From positions 1-41,551 of the forward strand of contig CAMDNZ010000028.1 of assembly GCA_945903445.1 (NCBI GenBank): DNA of 41,551 nt. Reading direction: 5' to 3'. Of the stretch, positions 16,205 to 24,046 are shown piece after piece (position 1 is the first letter of the stretch; each line of letters begins with the position of its first letter). This DNA is from Bordetella parapertussis. GTDB lineage: Bacteria > Pseudomonadota > Gammaproteobacteria > Burkholderiales > Burkholderiaceae_B. The notes under the pieces are model-generated. The model was not told where the DNA came from, searched no databases, and was given only the letters and a program-made list of their open reading frames with translations. The position numbers and the translations under genes were made by a program.

Positions 16205-17133
16205 TCGCCGTGTGGCCCCCCGTTCGAAATCGCAGCCGCGAATCCTCTCGCGGCTGCGGGTAAAGCGTCAAAATCGACCGCATACAAATTCAACTCGCGT
16301 TCGGCCCAGCTATCGGCCAAGGCGACAGCGCGAAGGCGGTTGGCCTTGTCCAGCGCACGATAAGCCCCTTCCGGCATGACGCCCACGCCCAGCCCGCATT
16401 CGATCATGCGGCACATGGCGCTCAGGCTGTCGACTTCAATGCGTTGCTGCAAGGCCCGGCGCACCGACTGCGCTTCGCGATCCAGGGTCTCGCGCACGAT
16501 GCTACTGTCGCGCAAGCCGATCTGCGGAAAATCCAGCGTTTCTTCGTAATGCATGCGCCGCCGCCTGGTCAATGCATGAGCTGCCGGAATGACCAGCACC
16601 ATATGCTCGCGTCGATAGGGCAGCACTGCCAACCCGGCCGCCTCCTCGCTCGGGCTGCATATCCCCAGATCGACGTTGCCGTCGCGCACGACTCGGGCCA
16701 CCGATCGGCTGGTGTTCTGGCGAAGGTCGATCCGTATTTCGGGATGGCGCTCGACGAACGCGGCGATGTCTTCCGGTAGAAACTGCTCTACCGCCGAGGC
16801 GTTGGCGCTCAGCCGAACGACACCACGTACGCCGCGTGCGTATTCGCCCAGGTCGGCACGCAGGTGTTCGACCTGCATGAGAACGGCCCGAGCGTGACGT
16901 AGCAGCAGCTCGCCCGCCGGGGTGGGGCGTACGCCCCGGGCGTGACGGTGCAGCAAGGCAGTTTGGGCGAGCAGTTCCATTTCGGCAATTCGCTTGCTAA
17001 TGGCCGATGCGACGATTTGACCGCGTTCGGCGGCTTGCGCAATGCTGCCGGTTTCGCAGGTCAAAACGAAGAGATCCAGAGTGGACAGGTCGATCTGGCG
17101 CAGGAAACTGCGGGACGAGGCGAAGTGCGACAT
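16192..17133 (-). CDS. LysR-family transcriptional regulator
   Basis: A 313-residue LysR protein. The N-terminal helix-turn-helix is RQIDLSTLDLFVLTCETGSIAQAAERGQIVASAISKRIAEME, followed by the usual GVRPTPAGELLLRHAR linker and a substrate-binding domain (VRLSANASAVEQFLPEDIAAFVERHPEIRIDLRQ, DLGICSP, GLGVGVMPEGAY). I chose ATG 17133, preceded by a CGGAGCC motif, over an in-frame start at 17169. It is divergent from the phosphoribosyltransferase/amidohydrolase pair, with 182 bp between starts, and is the probable regulator of that pair. A small tandem duplication covers its stop codon. Confidence 0.88.
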   Translation of the reverse strand: MSHFASSRSFLRQIDLSTLDLFVLTCETGSIAQAAERGQIVASAISKRIAEMELLAQTALLHRHARGVRPTPAGELLLRHARAVLMQVEHLRADLGEYARGVRGVVRLSANASAVEQFLPEDIAAFVERHPEIRIDLRQNTSRSVARVVRDGNVDLGICSPSEEAAGLAVLPYRREHMVLVIPAAHALTRRRRMHYEETLDFPQIGLRDSSIVRETLDREAQSVRRALQQRIEVDSLSAMCRMIECGLGVGVMPEGAYRALDKANRLRAVALADSWAERELNLYAVDFDALPAAARGFAAAISNGGPHGDVDC

Positions 17134-17315
17134 GGAGGCTCCGGGCCGGGAAAAAAGCCTGACGGCCATCCGCTATCGTAGCGCATCGAGATGTCAGAAT
17201 CGTCACAAGCCATCGCGTTTCGGAATGGGTTGCTGAATTATCGGAACTTCTCGCGCAGCAGCATGCTTATCTAGGATGCTCGTTCGAGATTCTTCGCCTA
17301 CCGGGACACGCCCTC

Positions 17316-17987
17316 ATGATTCTTTCCGCCGACGACGCCCCGCGCGTCGCCCAGATCCTTGTCGGATTGGACGCAGTACGTATCGCCTTCGGACAACCGT
17401 TCTTCTATACCTCTGGCTGGGCCAGCCCGGTATACGTGGACGCTCAAGTGTTGATGTGGAACGTCGCGATGCGCAGCGAAGTCATGGACATTGCGGCTCG
17501 AGTAATCAAGCCGGTGATCGAGGCACAAGGCATCAATGCCATCGTCGGCACAGAAAGCTCCGGCATCGCCTTCGCCGCGTGGCTGGCAGAGCGCTTGTCG
17601 CTGCCCATGCTGTATTTACGCAAACGGCCGGTAGGCTGGGGCATGACCGCTCAACTGGAAGGCAAGATGCCGCAGGACGCTCGCATGTTGCTGGTCGATG
17701 ACGTGACCACCGATGGCCGCTCCAAGGCGGGTGCTGTGGCCGCGTTGCGTCAAGCCGGCCCGGTGGTCGCCGATGTGTTCGTGCTGCTGGATTATGCGCT
17801 GTACACCGCTGAAGCTCGCATGCCGGCCGATCCCTCTCTGAGCCTGCACGCATTGGCGCGTTGGCAGCACTTGCACGATGCCTTGATCACCAGCGGACGA
17901 CTGGATGCCGCACAGGCTCGCACGTTGTCGACCTTCGCCCAGGATCCTGTGGGCTGGTCGATCCATCACGGAGGGACCGGCGCATGA
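17316..17987 (+). CDS. Orotate phosphoribosyltransferase-like protein
   Basis: A 223-residue type I phosphoribosyltransferase. The PRPP-binding motif MLLVDDVTTDGRSKAGA lies at about residues 124-140. Other PyrE-like blocks are the FFYTSGWASPVYVD substrate hood, VGTESSGIAFAAWLAERL, and LPMLYLRKRP. This would transfer phosphoribose from PRPP to orotate or a related base. Its operon partner is a carbamoylase-type hydrolase rather than pyrimidine biosynthesis genes, so it may be an accessory paralogue acting in pyrimidine-like catabolism or salvage rather than the housekeeping PyrE. Its stop overlaps the next start (ATGA). No strong ribosome-binding site is seen. Confidence 0.82.
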   Translation: MILSADDAPRVAQILVGLDAVRIAFGQPFFYTSGWASPVYVDAQVLMWNVAMRSEVMDIAARVIKPVIEAQGINAIVGTESSGIAFAAWLAERLSLPMLYLRKRPVGWGMTAQLEGKMPQDARMLLVDDVTTDGRSKAGAVAALRQAGPVVADVFVLLDYALYTAEARMPADPSLSLHALARWQHLHDALITSGRLDAAQARTLSTFAQDPVGWSIHHGGTGA

Positions 17988-19250
17988 CGAGTTCGAACGT
18001 TTGCATCGACACGCGCAGCCTGGCGCTGGATATTTTGGCCGACATTCGTCGTGCCAGCGAAGACGGACCCGGCGTGACGCGCGAAAGCTATGGCGAGGGC
18101 GAGAACACCGCGCTTCGTCTGCTTTGGCAGCACGCCGAGGCATTGGGCTTGATCTGCGAATACGATCGCGCTCAAAATCTCTGGATGCGCTGGCCGCAAG
18201 ACACGCGCAGCGATTCCTTCGGGGTGATCGGTTCGCACGCCGACTCGGTGCCGCAGGGCGGCAACTTCGATGGGCTGGCCGGCATCGTGGCCGGGATGCT
18301 GGTGCTGGTCGGGCTGCGCGATCGATACCGCTCGGCTGCCCGTGCGCGTGCTGGCGCTGCGTGGCGAAGAAAGCGCGTGGTACGGCAAAGCGTATATGGG
18401 ATCGCTTGCGCTGCTGGGCCGTCTACCCGCGCAGGCGCTTTTACTCAAGCATCGCAGCGGATCGGGCACACTTGGCGAGGCCATGGCAAGGTGTGGCGTC
18501 GACGTCCAGGCCGTGCGCAGTGGCCAGCCGTTGCTCGATCTCTCCAGGGTACGCGCCTATCTGGAACTGCACATCGAACAAGGCCCGGTCATGGTCGCGC
18601 GCGGTTGGCCTGCAGCAGCCGTTACCGGCATTCGCGGCAATGTCCGGCATAACCAAATCCGTTGCATCGGCGAGGCAGGCCATTCCGGCGCGATTCCGCG
18701 CTGGCTGCGTAAGGACGCGCTACTGGCCGCGGCCGAACTGCTTTCGCGCATGGACGAGCACTGGCGCGTGTTGTTGCAGATGGGGATGGATCTGGTGATG
18801 ACCAGCGGCATTTGTTCGACCTCGCCGCAGTCGCACGCGGTGTCGGTTATCCCGGGCGAAGTGCGCTTGAGTTTTGAGGCGCGTAGCCAGGATGCGCAGA
18901 CATTGGAGCGGTTCTATGCGCTGATGCGCGAGGAGTGCGCAAGCATCGAAAAAAACCGCGGCGTGCGTTTCGAGTTCGACGATAAGCTCACCACCGCGCC
19001 TGCCACGATGGATGCCGACTGGATCGGGTGGCTGGCCCAGGCTGCCGCCCGCACGGGCATTGTGCTTGAAGAGATGCCAAGCGGGGCCGGTCACGATGCC
19101 GCCGTATTTGCCAACGCGGGGGTCTCGGCGGCCATGGTGTTCGTGCGCAACGAGAACGGCTCGCACAATCCTCATGAGGCGATGGACATCGACGACTTCT
19201 TGATCGGTGTCGATTTGCTCGAAGGCGCGCTGATTGACACAGCGGCGTGA
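17984..19250 (+). pseudogene. Frameshifted M20-family carbamoylase / allantoate amidohydrolase-type gene
   Basis: Two overlapping frames together encode one hydantoinase/carbamoylase-family enzyme of about 420 residues. The first frame (from ATG 17984) carries GVIGSHADSVPQGGNFDGLAGI with metal ligands. The second, offset by one base, carries LPVRVLALRGEESAW, LELHIEQGP, GEAGHSGAIP, GAGHDAAVFA and SHNPHEAMDIDDF. The switch lies at about 18310-18335, just after GMLVLVGLRD. The span is 3n+1 bases, fitting one extra (or two missing) bases. All catalytic motifs survive, so the mutation may be recent, or a sequencing error. Members hydrolyse N-carbamoyl amino acids, ureidoglycine-type compounds or allantoate; which one is unclear here. 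Confidence 0.85.
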
Positions 19251-19325
19251 GCCACGACCCAGTCGCCAAGGACGCGAATTCGCAGGCCGCCTTCGTCGGT
19301 GCGAGTCTGGCCGCGTGCGAAAATC

Positions 19326-20351
19326 CTATTTTGCCGCAAACGCTTCCGGCGACTGCAGCCAACTGTTACCCATGGCATACCCGGTGGCGAGCAACGAAAC
19401 GCCCATTCGGTCGATGATGCTGGCCGAGAAGTCTGGGTCGAGGTTTTTTCCAAAAGCCGTCGATGCCTCGTTGCCTGAGGCATCCGTCTTCGTGTACGAC
19501 GTCAGCGGCGCTTCCCCCCACTTTTGATTCCAATCCAAGTGCTCGTTCAAGTCCGCCAGGCTGGCGCTTCGATTGCCGAGCAGGGGGCAGAATATGTCGA
19601 CTCTATCGAACATTTCATTGACCCCGTGAATAACGACGAAATGGCCGTCGAGCTCACATAACAAGGGGCCATTTTCCAGACCCTGGCGGATTTGCTCGGA
19701 AGTGTACGCTCGATGCTGTTCTGCAATGATGTAGTGGGGCTTCAAGCCGCTTTGCTTGAGTTCTCCAATCAGGTCGGTGCCGAGCAGTCCATTGAGTATG
19801 AAGCGGTCGTTGGTGGCGGGGGCGTAGTCCAGCCCGTGGTAGGCGAGAATCATGCCTCTGCTGGCGTCGCCGCAACCGTTTGCCCGCTCTTGTTTGATGC
19901 CCAATATATCGACGTGAGTGGTAGAGGCTTCGTAAAGCCTGTTGTCCATCGCGTCCGCGAAATCGGATTGCGTCATCAGATCGAAAAAAATCATTTCCCG
20001 CATAGATTTGAGACTGACGTTCTCGAACTCTTTCGATTCTCCACTGGCGCAATCGTGCAGACGGATTCCGCCGTTCGGCATGTCGAAGATTTCGTAGTTT
20101 CTGTCTTTCAAAGTCAGAGACAGCGGTATTTCCGGTGTGTCGGGGTCCCATTTGATCAGGGCAGCACCTATATCTAATATGTCATTTTTCATTTCCGACG
20201 TTGCGCTGTTCTTAAAGCTAGCGTAAATGCCAAACGTGATTACGTTAAGGATTTTGTCGAAGGTCGAATTCAGCGGCTTCGATAGGGTTTCGCTCGTCAC
20301 CTGATTGGCGTTGACCGCTGCCAATGTGCTGGAAAGAGATGCGATATTCAT
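19326..20351 (-). CDS. Papain/C39-like cysteine protease-fold protein, candidate secreted effector
   Basis: A 341-residue protein I cannot place in a named family. The centre contains KQERANGCGDASRGMIL, matching the papain/C39 pattern with an oxyanion Gln six residues before the Cys (Q154, C160). Later GHFVVIHGVNEMFDRVDIFCPL supplies His237 and Asp252, as in C39-like domains. There is no signal peptide. The N-terminus is Ser/Thr/Asn-rich (MNIASLSSTLAAVNANQVTSETLSKP), as in many type III effectors, followed by a hydrophobic ILNVITFGIYASF segment. C39-like folds occur in effectors such as Shigella IpaJ. Base composition looks less GC-rich than its neighbours, and it stands alone between a catabolic operon and an acetyltransferase. 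ATG 20351 is chosen; a GTG at 20360 is possible. Confidence 0.75.
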   Translation of the reverse strand: MNIASLSSTLAAVNANQVTSETLSKPLNSTFDKILNVITFGIYASFKNSATSEMKNDILDIGAALIKWDPDTPEIPLSLTLKDRNYEIFDMPNGGIRLHDCASGESKEFENVSLKSMREMIFFDLMTQSDFADAMDNRLYEASTTHVDILGIKQERANGCGDASRGMILAYHGLDYAPATNDRFILNGLLGTDLIGELKQSGLKPHYIIAEQHRAYTSEQIRQGLENGPLLCELDGHFVVIHGVNEMFDRVDIFCPLLGNRSASLADLNEHLDWNQKWGEAPLTSYTKTDASGNEASTAFGKNLDPDFSASIIDRMGVSLLATGYAMGNSWLQSPEAFAAK

Positions 20352-20442
20352 GACGCTCACATAAATGAAAATGGACGCCCGATCCGGCGGATAGGTACGA
20401 GCAGCGCGGCGTTTTTAAAAAAAACGGCGGTGCCTGATATTT

Positions 20443-20457
20443 ATACTATTAGTATAG
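20443..20457. promoter_or_regulatory. 15-bp palindrome between the candidate effector and GNAT genes
   Basis: TATACTA-T-TAGTATA is a perfect 7-1-7 inverted repeat in an AT-rich patch. It sits about 90 bp upstream of the effector-like gene and 140 bp upstream of the acetyltransferase. An A/T hairpin (CGTTTTT...AAAAACG, 20411-20427) lies beside it. It may be an operator or part of a promoter. Confidence 0.4.
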
Positions 20458-20594
20458 TGCGTCGATCGCAAAAAAATTCCCTCGTTCATGTGAAGCTGTT
20501 CCGCGGATTCGAGCGTGGGCGTATATTCGGTATTGCGTCGACTCGGTCCATCGCCGCCATTTCTCGCCGCCCGATTTTGCCGCTATCAGCCCGA

Positions 20595-21329
20595 ATGCAA
20601 CCCATCGAATCCGCTGCATTTTCTGCCTGGCCGTCGACGTTATCGACGGACATCCTGGGCTGGCGGCTCCGGCTCGACCGTGGCTACACATTACGCGCCA
20701 ACTCGCTCAATGCCACCGAGCATTCGCAAATGTTGTCCGATACCGATCTCTATGCCATCGAGGCTCAGTTCCGGCATCGGGGGCTGGCTCCTGTCGTCAG
20801 ACTGACCTCATGCTCGGCGGTGCCCGAGGCCGACGCCTGGCTGGCGCTTCGGGGGTATGGCTACAGCGGCTTGTCGCGGGTCATGACCCGGGCTCTGTCG
20901 GACGTCGATGGTGAGGACGCAGACGAGCGCGCGTGGGCGGGCAGCGCAGCGCCGTGGTTGGACGCCTTCCGAACGCTCTCGCACAAGTCGGACGACGATC
21001 ACCTCGCCCACCTCGGTATTTTGCAGCGTATCGAACATCCCGTCGCCTGGGCCGTGCAAGCGCCGACCCAAGTGCCTGTCTGTTGCGGGATCGGCGTACT
21101 GGTCGACCGCCATCTGGGCTTATTCGATATCGCAACGCATGCAGGGCACCAGCGCCAGGGCTTGGCGCAGCAGTTGTGCCGCAGCATCCTGACCTGGGGC
21201 CGTTCGCGCGACGCGCACACTGCATTTCTTCAAGTGGTGGCGACGAATACGAACGCGATCCGCGTGTATGAGCGCCTAGGATTTAAGATCGCGTACAGCT
21301 ACTGGTATCGCGTGCGGGCGATGCCTTAG
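20595..21329 (+). CDS. GNAT-family N-acetyltransferase
   Basis: A 244-residue protein. The N-terminal half has WRLRLDRGYTLRANSLN, common in a GNAT subgroup that carries a degenerate first domain. The C-terminal half contains the acetyl-CoA motif A region (FDIATHAGHQRQGLAQQLCRSILTWGR) and the typical ending VVATNTNAIRVYERLGFKIAYSYWYRV. It would acetylate a small molecule or protein amine; the substrate cannot be read from the sequence. I chose ATG 20595 because the homology-like region begins right after it, although the open frame extends to 20430. Confidence 0.85.
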   Translation: MQPIESAAFSAWPSTLSTDILGWRLRLDRGYTLRANSLNATEHSQMLSDTDLYAIEAQFRHRGLAPVVRLTSCSAVPEADAWLALRGYGYSGLSRVMTRALSDVDGEDADERAWAGSAAPWLDAFRTLSHKSDDDHLAHLGILQRIEHPVAWAVQAPTQVPVCCGIGVLVDRHLGLFDIATHAGHQRQGLAQQLCRSILTWGRSRDAHTAFLQVVATNTNAIRVYERLGFKIAYSYWYRVRAMP

Positions 21330-21443
21330 GCGGGAGATCAGTCCGTAAGCGCCGGCACGTGTGCATTCGAGCGACTGTGCCTGGCAGCGAAGGAAATCGG
21401 CAGGGAGTAGACTGACAATCTCTTCCTGTTTGAAGTTCACATC

Positions 21444-21818
21444 ATGTTCGTTAAAGCTCTGCGTGTCGGTCTAGGTCAATTGATTGTGCTGGGCGATGCG
21501 CTCACTCGCCCACGCCCGCAGCAGCGATCGGCGCAGGGCCAGGCCGAGGTCGAGCGAGAGGCGGCGGCATTGGCCCTTTATCAATTCCAAGCCTGTCCGT
21601 TTTGCGTCAAAACGCGCCGCGCGATGCATCGGCTGAACGTGCCGGTCGCGTTGCGCGATGCCAAACACGACCCGAGAGCACGTGAAGAACTGCAAACCGG
21701 CGGGGGGCGGGTGAAAGTGCCCTGCCTGCGGATCGAAGAAGCCGGCGCCACGCGCTGGATGTACGAGTCCAATGACATCATTGCGTATCTGGAAGGGCGT
21801 TTCGCCAGCGTGGCGTAG
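21444..21818 (+). CDS. Glutaredoxin family protein
   Basis: A 124-residue protein with a glutaredoxin domain at the C-terminal two-thirds: LYQFQACPFCVKTRRAMHRLN with redox motif Cys51-Pro-Phe-Cys54, VKVPCL with the cis-proline (Pro93), and the ESNDIIAYLEGRF end that binds glutathione in related proteins. The N-terminal VKALRVGLGQLIVLGDALTRP is hydrophobic and may anchor it in the inner membrane, an arrangement common in betaproteobacterial versions. It appears monocistronic. Confidence 0.9.
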   Translation: MFVKALRVGLGQLIVLGDALTRPRPQQRSAQGQAEVEREAAALALYQFQACPFCVKTRRAMHRLNVPVALRDAKHDPRAREELQTGGGRVKVPCLRIEEAGATRWMYESNDIIAYLEGRFASVA

Positions 21819-21884
21819 ATCGCGTTTATTTACAAAAGTAGGGGCGGGCATCGACGATCTGCCCCACTCGAATCCTGTGATGCC

Positions 21885-22072
21885 TTATGTACTCAGGCTG
21901 ACAGCCAATAGGTTATTGGTGTCTCTGATCTATTTCGGAATGAGAAACGCATCGATCAATACCCAAATAGCCACGACGAGCAGAGGCACGAAACCTGTGA
22001 CTGCCGGCGTCAGCGCTCATCCGATCAAGCTGATGATCAGTTGAGGGACCGCCGATCCAGGTTCTTTTAGCG
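21885..22072 (-). pseudogene. Decayed TM2-domain-like gene fragment
   Basis: On the minus strand one frame reads PQLIISLIG, stop, ALTPAVTGFVPLLVVAIWVLIDAFLIPK, stop, IRDTNNLLAVSLST, stop. The hydrophobic part followed by WVLIDAFLIPK-IRDTNN resembles the second helix and tail of TM2-domain proteins. Two internal stops and no start region indicate a remnant. The resemblance is by eye and the piece is short. Confidence 0.4.
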
Positions 22073-22098
22073 GTGTTTTTCCGGCGATGGGTGGCCGA

Positions 22099-23970
22099 TT
22101 ACCGGCCTACTCGCAAGCCGCCGATCACAAGGTCGAGATCGAGGCGGGGTGCAGTGCGTACGGCACCGCGCGCGATCTCCTGCGTAATGCTGGGTTTCTC
22201 TGCACCCGCAGCGGGAGCGCTTTCCGTTTTACCGGGCACCTTCTCGACCTCGCCCTTGCGCGATAACGCTCGATCCATCAGCCAACCGCTGGGATGGTTC
22301 AAGAAGAGCGTGAATGTTTCCCCCCGATAGTGTCCTTTCGGCTCAGCCCGGCGCGGCACATAAAGAACGATGTCTTCCCGACCGGTTCCCGAGAGATCTG
22401 CGAATATCACTGCGCATGGCTCGACGCCTTGCGGTGAGCCCGAGGGGCATGTTTTCTCTTCGGATAAATGGCCTGCGCTGACACTGATCCACCATTCACG
22501 CGGTACCGTGCGACCCGCGGGATACACGAGGAATTCGGGCATGGGACGAGCCGTCGCGGCAACGCTTGGATCGGAGAGGTATTTGCCCTCGAGTGCGCGC
22601 TTGGCGAATACGGCAATTTGCGGATCGCGCTCGGCGCCTGCGCCATCGGCAAGCTGCTGCAATCGGGCGTGCCCGTACTGATCGGTTCGATAGGTCATGA
22701 GGTTGAAGTCGAACTTCGTCAGGGCAAGCCTGCCATCGAGCAGTCTTGCGGTTTGGTCGTCTGCAGCCACTCGGCGCGGGTCCAGCACAGGCGTGTTGAA
22801 TGCCGTCAGCGTGGCAATCGCAAAAAACACCGCGGCATAGTTGGTGCCCGCCAAGCATGCTTGAAATCTGGCCGGACGGAGGGCGGCGAGCAAATAACCC
22901 ACGCTGTAAATGACGACCAACGTGGCGGCCAAGGCTGCCCAGGTGCGCGATACGGTCCAGCCGTACTGATCGACACGCACCAGCACGTTGTACAGCGCCA
23001 ATGCCGCAAGCGGCAGCATGAAGCACAGGCTCCAGCGCAAGACCTGCCGCAGCCGAGGCCCGAAAGGCGCGGTATCGCTGCCGTCTTGCCACGTGGCGTT
23101 CACCAGTTTGATCCACACTGCCGTAAAGCCGATCAACACCGCTGCCGACAGCGTGCCTGCACGCAAGCCGAAGGCCAACTGCGCGACCAGCGCAAACACG
23201 AACGTCACGGCCAGCGCGCTGGCCAAAGGCAGCATCCATCCATTCAGCGTGAGCCACGAGCGTTGCAGCACGCTGGACAGCTGTAATTTCCGTTGAACGC
23301 CAATCAATGTGGTCGCGAAAGTGATGGGTAGCAGCACTCGCCAAAATACGGGCTCGTCGAATAGTTTTTCGAAAAACGTAATGCCAATGGTCGCGAACAG
23401 TTGAGCGCCCAAATACAGCAGGGTGGTGACGCAGCCGCCCAGCACGGTCGCCAGCAAACCGTTCAGCGCAATGCGCCAGGCCGACTGAAAGACCTCGGTG
23501 TAGTTATAGAGTGGCTGCTTGGGGTCGAACGATCGAATCAAGGGAAGCAGCAGCAGGCCAATCAGCACCGGTACGAACAACACCCCGACCGGATGGAGTG
23601 CCAGCAGATTCGAAGGGCCATGAAGCGCCTCAAAACCGCCCCACGGATAGACGCTCGCCGCGCTCAGGGCCGGTAGGACGATGCCGTAGACGACAACCGC
23701 CAGCACCCATCTGCACGTCGAGCGCATGTCGGCCAGCAATGCAATGGCAGGCGGCAGCACCCAAGACCAGAGCAAAGGCACGGCGAAGATCCATCGGCGG
23801 CCCTCGCTCGAATAGGGCTCTTCGATGAAATAGTGATAAGCAACTAACCAAAGCGCTGCCGCGATCCCACAAAACATCACGATCTTGTCGGATCGATCGA
23901 AGCCGGTTCGCGCTTGAGTCGATTCGGCGTAGAGCGATTCGCGAGATTGCGAGGATGTCGGCGATGTCAT
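22099..23970 (-). CDS. DUF4153 domain-containing membrane protein
   Basis: A 623-residue protein. The N-terminal approximately 420 residues contain about 11-12 hydrophobic helices (for example IVMFCGIAAALWLVAYHYF, VLFVPVLIGLLLLPLI, WAALAATLVVIYSVGYLLAAL). The C-terminal approximately 200 residues are soluble and include KFDFNLMTYRTDQYGHARLQQLAD. This arrangement and the FDPKQPLYNYTEVFQSAWRIALNGLLATVLGGCVTTLLYL region fit DUF4153 proteins. The function of the family is unknown to me. The soluble tail, with its ADLSGTGREDIVLYVP segment, probably faces the periplasm. It is transcribed in the same direction as the chemoreceptor upstream, with a 76-bp gap. Confidence 0.8.
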   Translation of the reverse strand: MTSPTSSQSRESLYAESTQARTGFDRSDKIVMFCGIAAALWLVAYHYFIEEPYSSEGRRWIFAVPLLWSWVLPPAIALLADMRSTCRWVLAVVVYGIVLPALSAASVYPWGGFEALHGPSNLLALHPVGVLFVPVLIGLLLLPLIRSFDPKQPLYNYTEVFQSAWRIALNGLLATVLGGCVTTLLYLGAQLFATIGITFFEKLFDEPVFWRVLLPITFATTLIGVQRKLQLSSVLQRSWLTLNGWMLPLASALAVTFVFALVAQLAFGLRAGTLSAAVLIGFTAVWIKLVNATWQDGSDTAPFGPRLRQVLRWSLCFMLPLAALALYNVLVRVDQYGWTVSRTWAALAATLVVIYSVGYLLAALRPARFQACLAGTNYAAVFFAIATLTAFNTPVLDPRRVAADDQTARLLDGRLALTKFDFNLMTYRTDQYGHARLQQLADGAGAERDPQIAVFAKRALEGKYLSDPSVAATARPMPEFLVYPAGRTVPREWWISVSAGHLSEEKTCPSGSPQGVEPCAVIFADLSGTGREDIVLYVPRRAEPKGHYRGETFTLFLNHPSGWLMDRALSRKGEVEKVPGKTESAPAAGAEKPSITQEIARGAVRTAPRLDLDLVIGGLRVGR

Positions 23971-24046
23971 GGTGAGCGATCTCGTGAGCCGGAGGTAGTG
24001 CTGTTATACAGGATTCACTTTTTTCGTGAAGCGCCGATCTCGAGCC

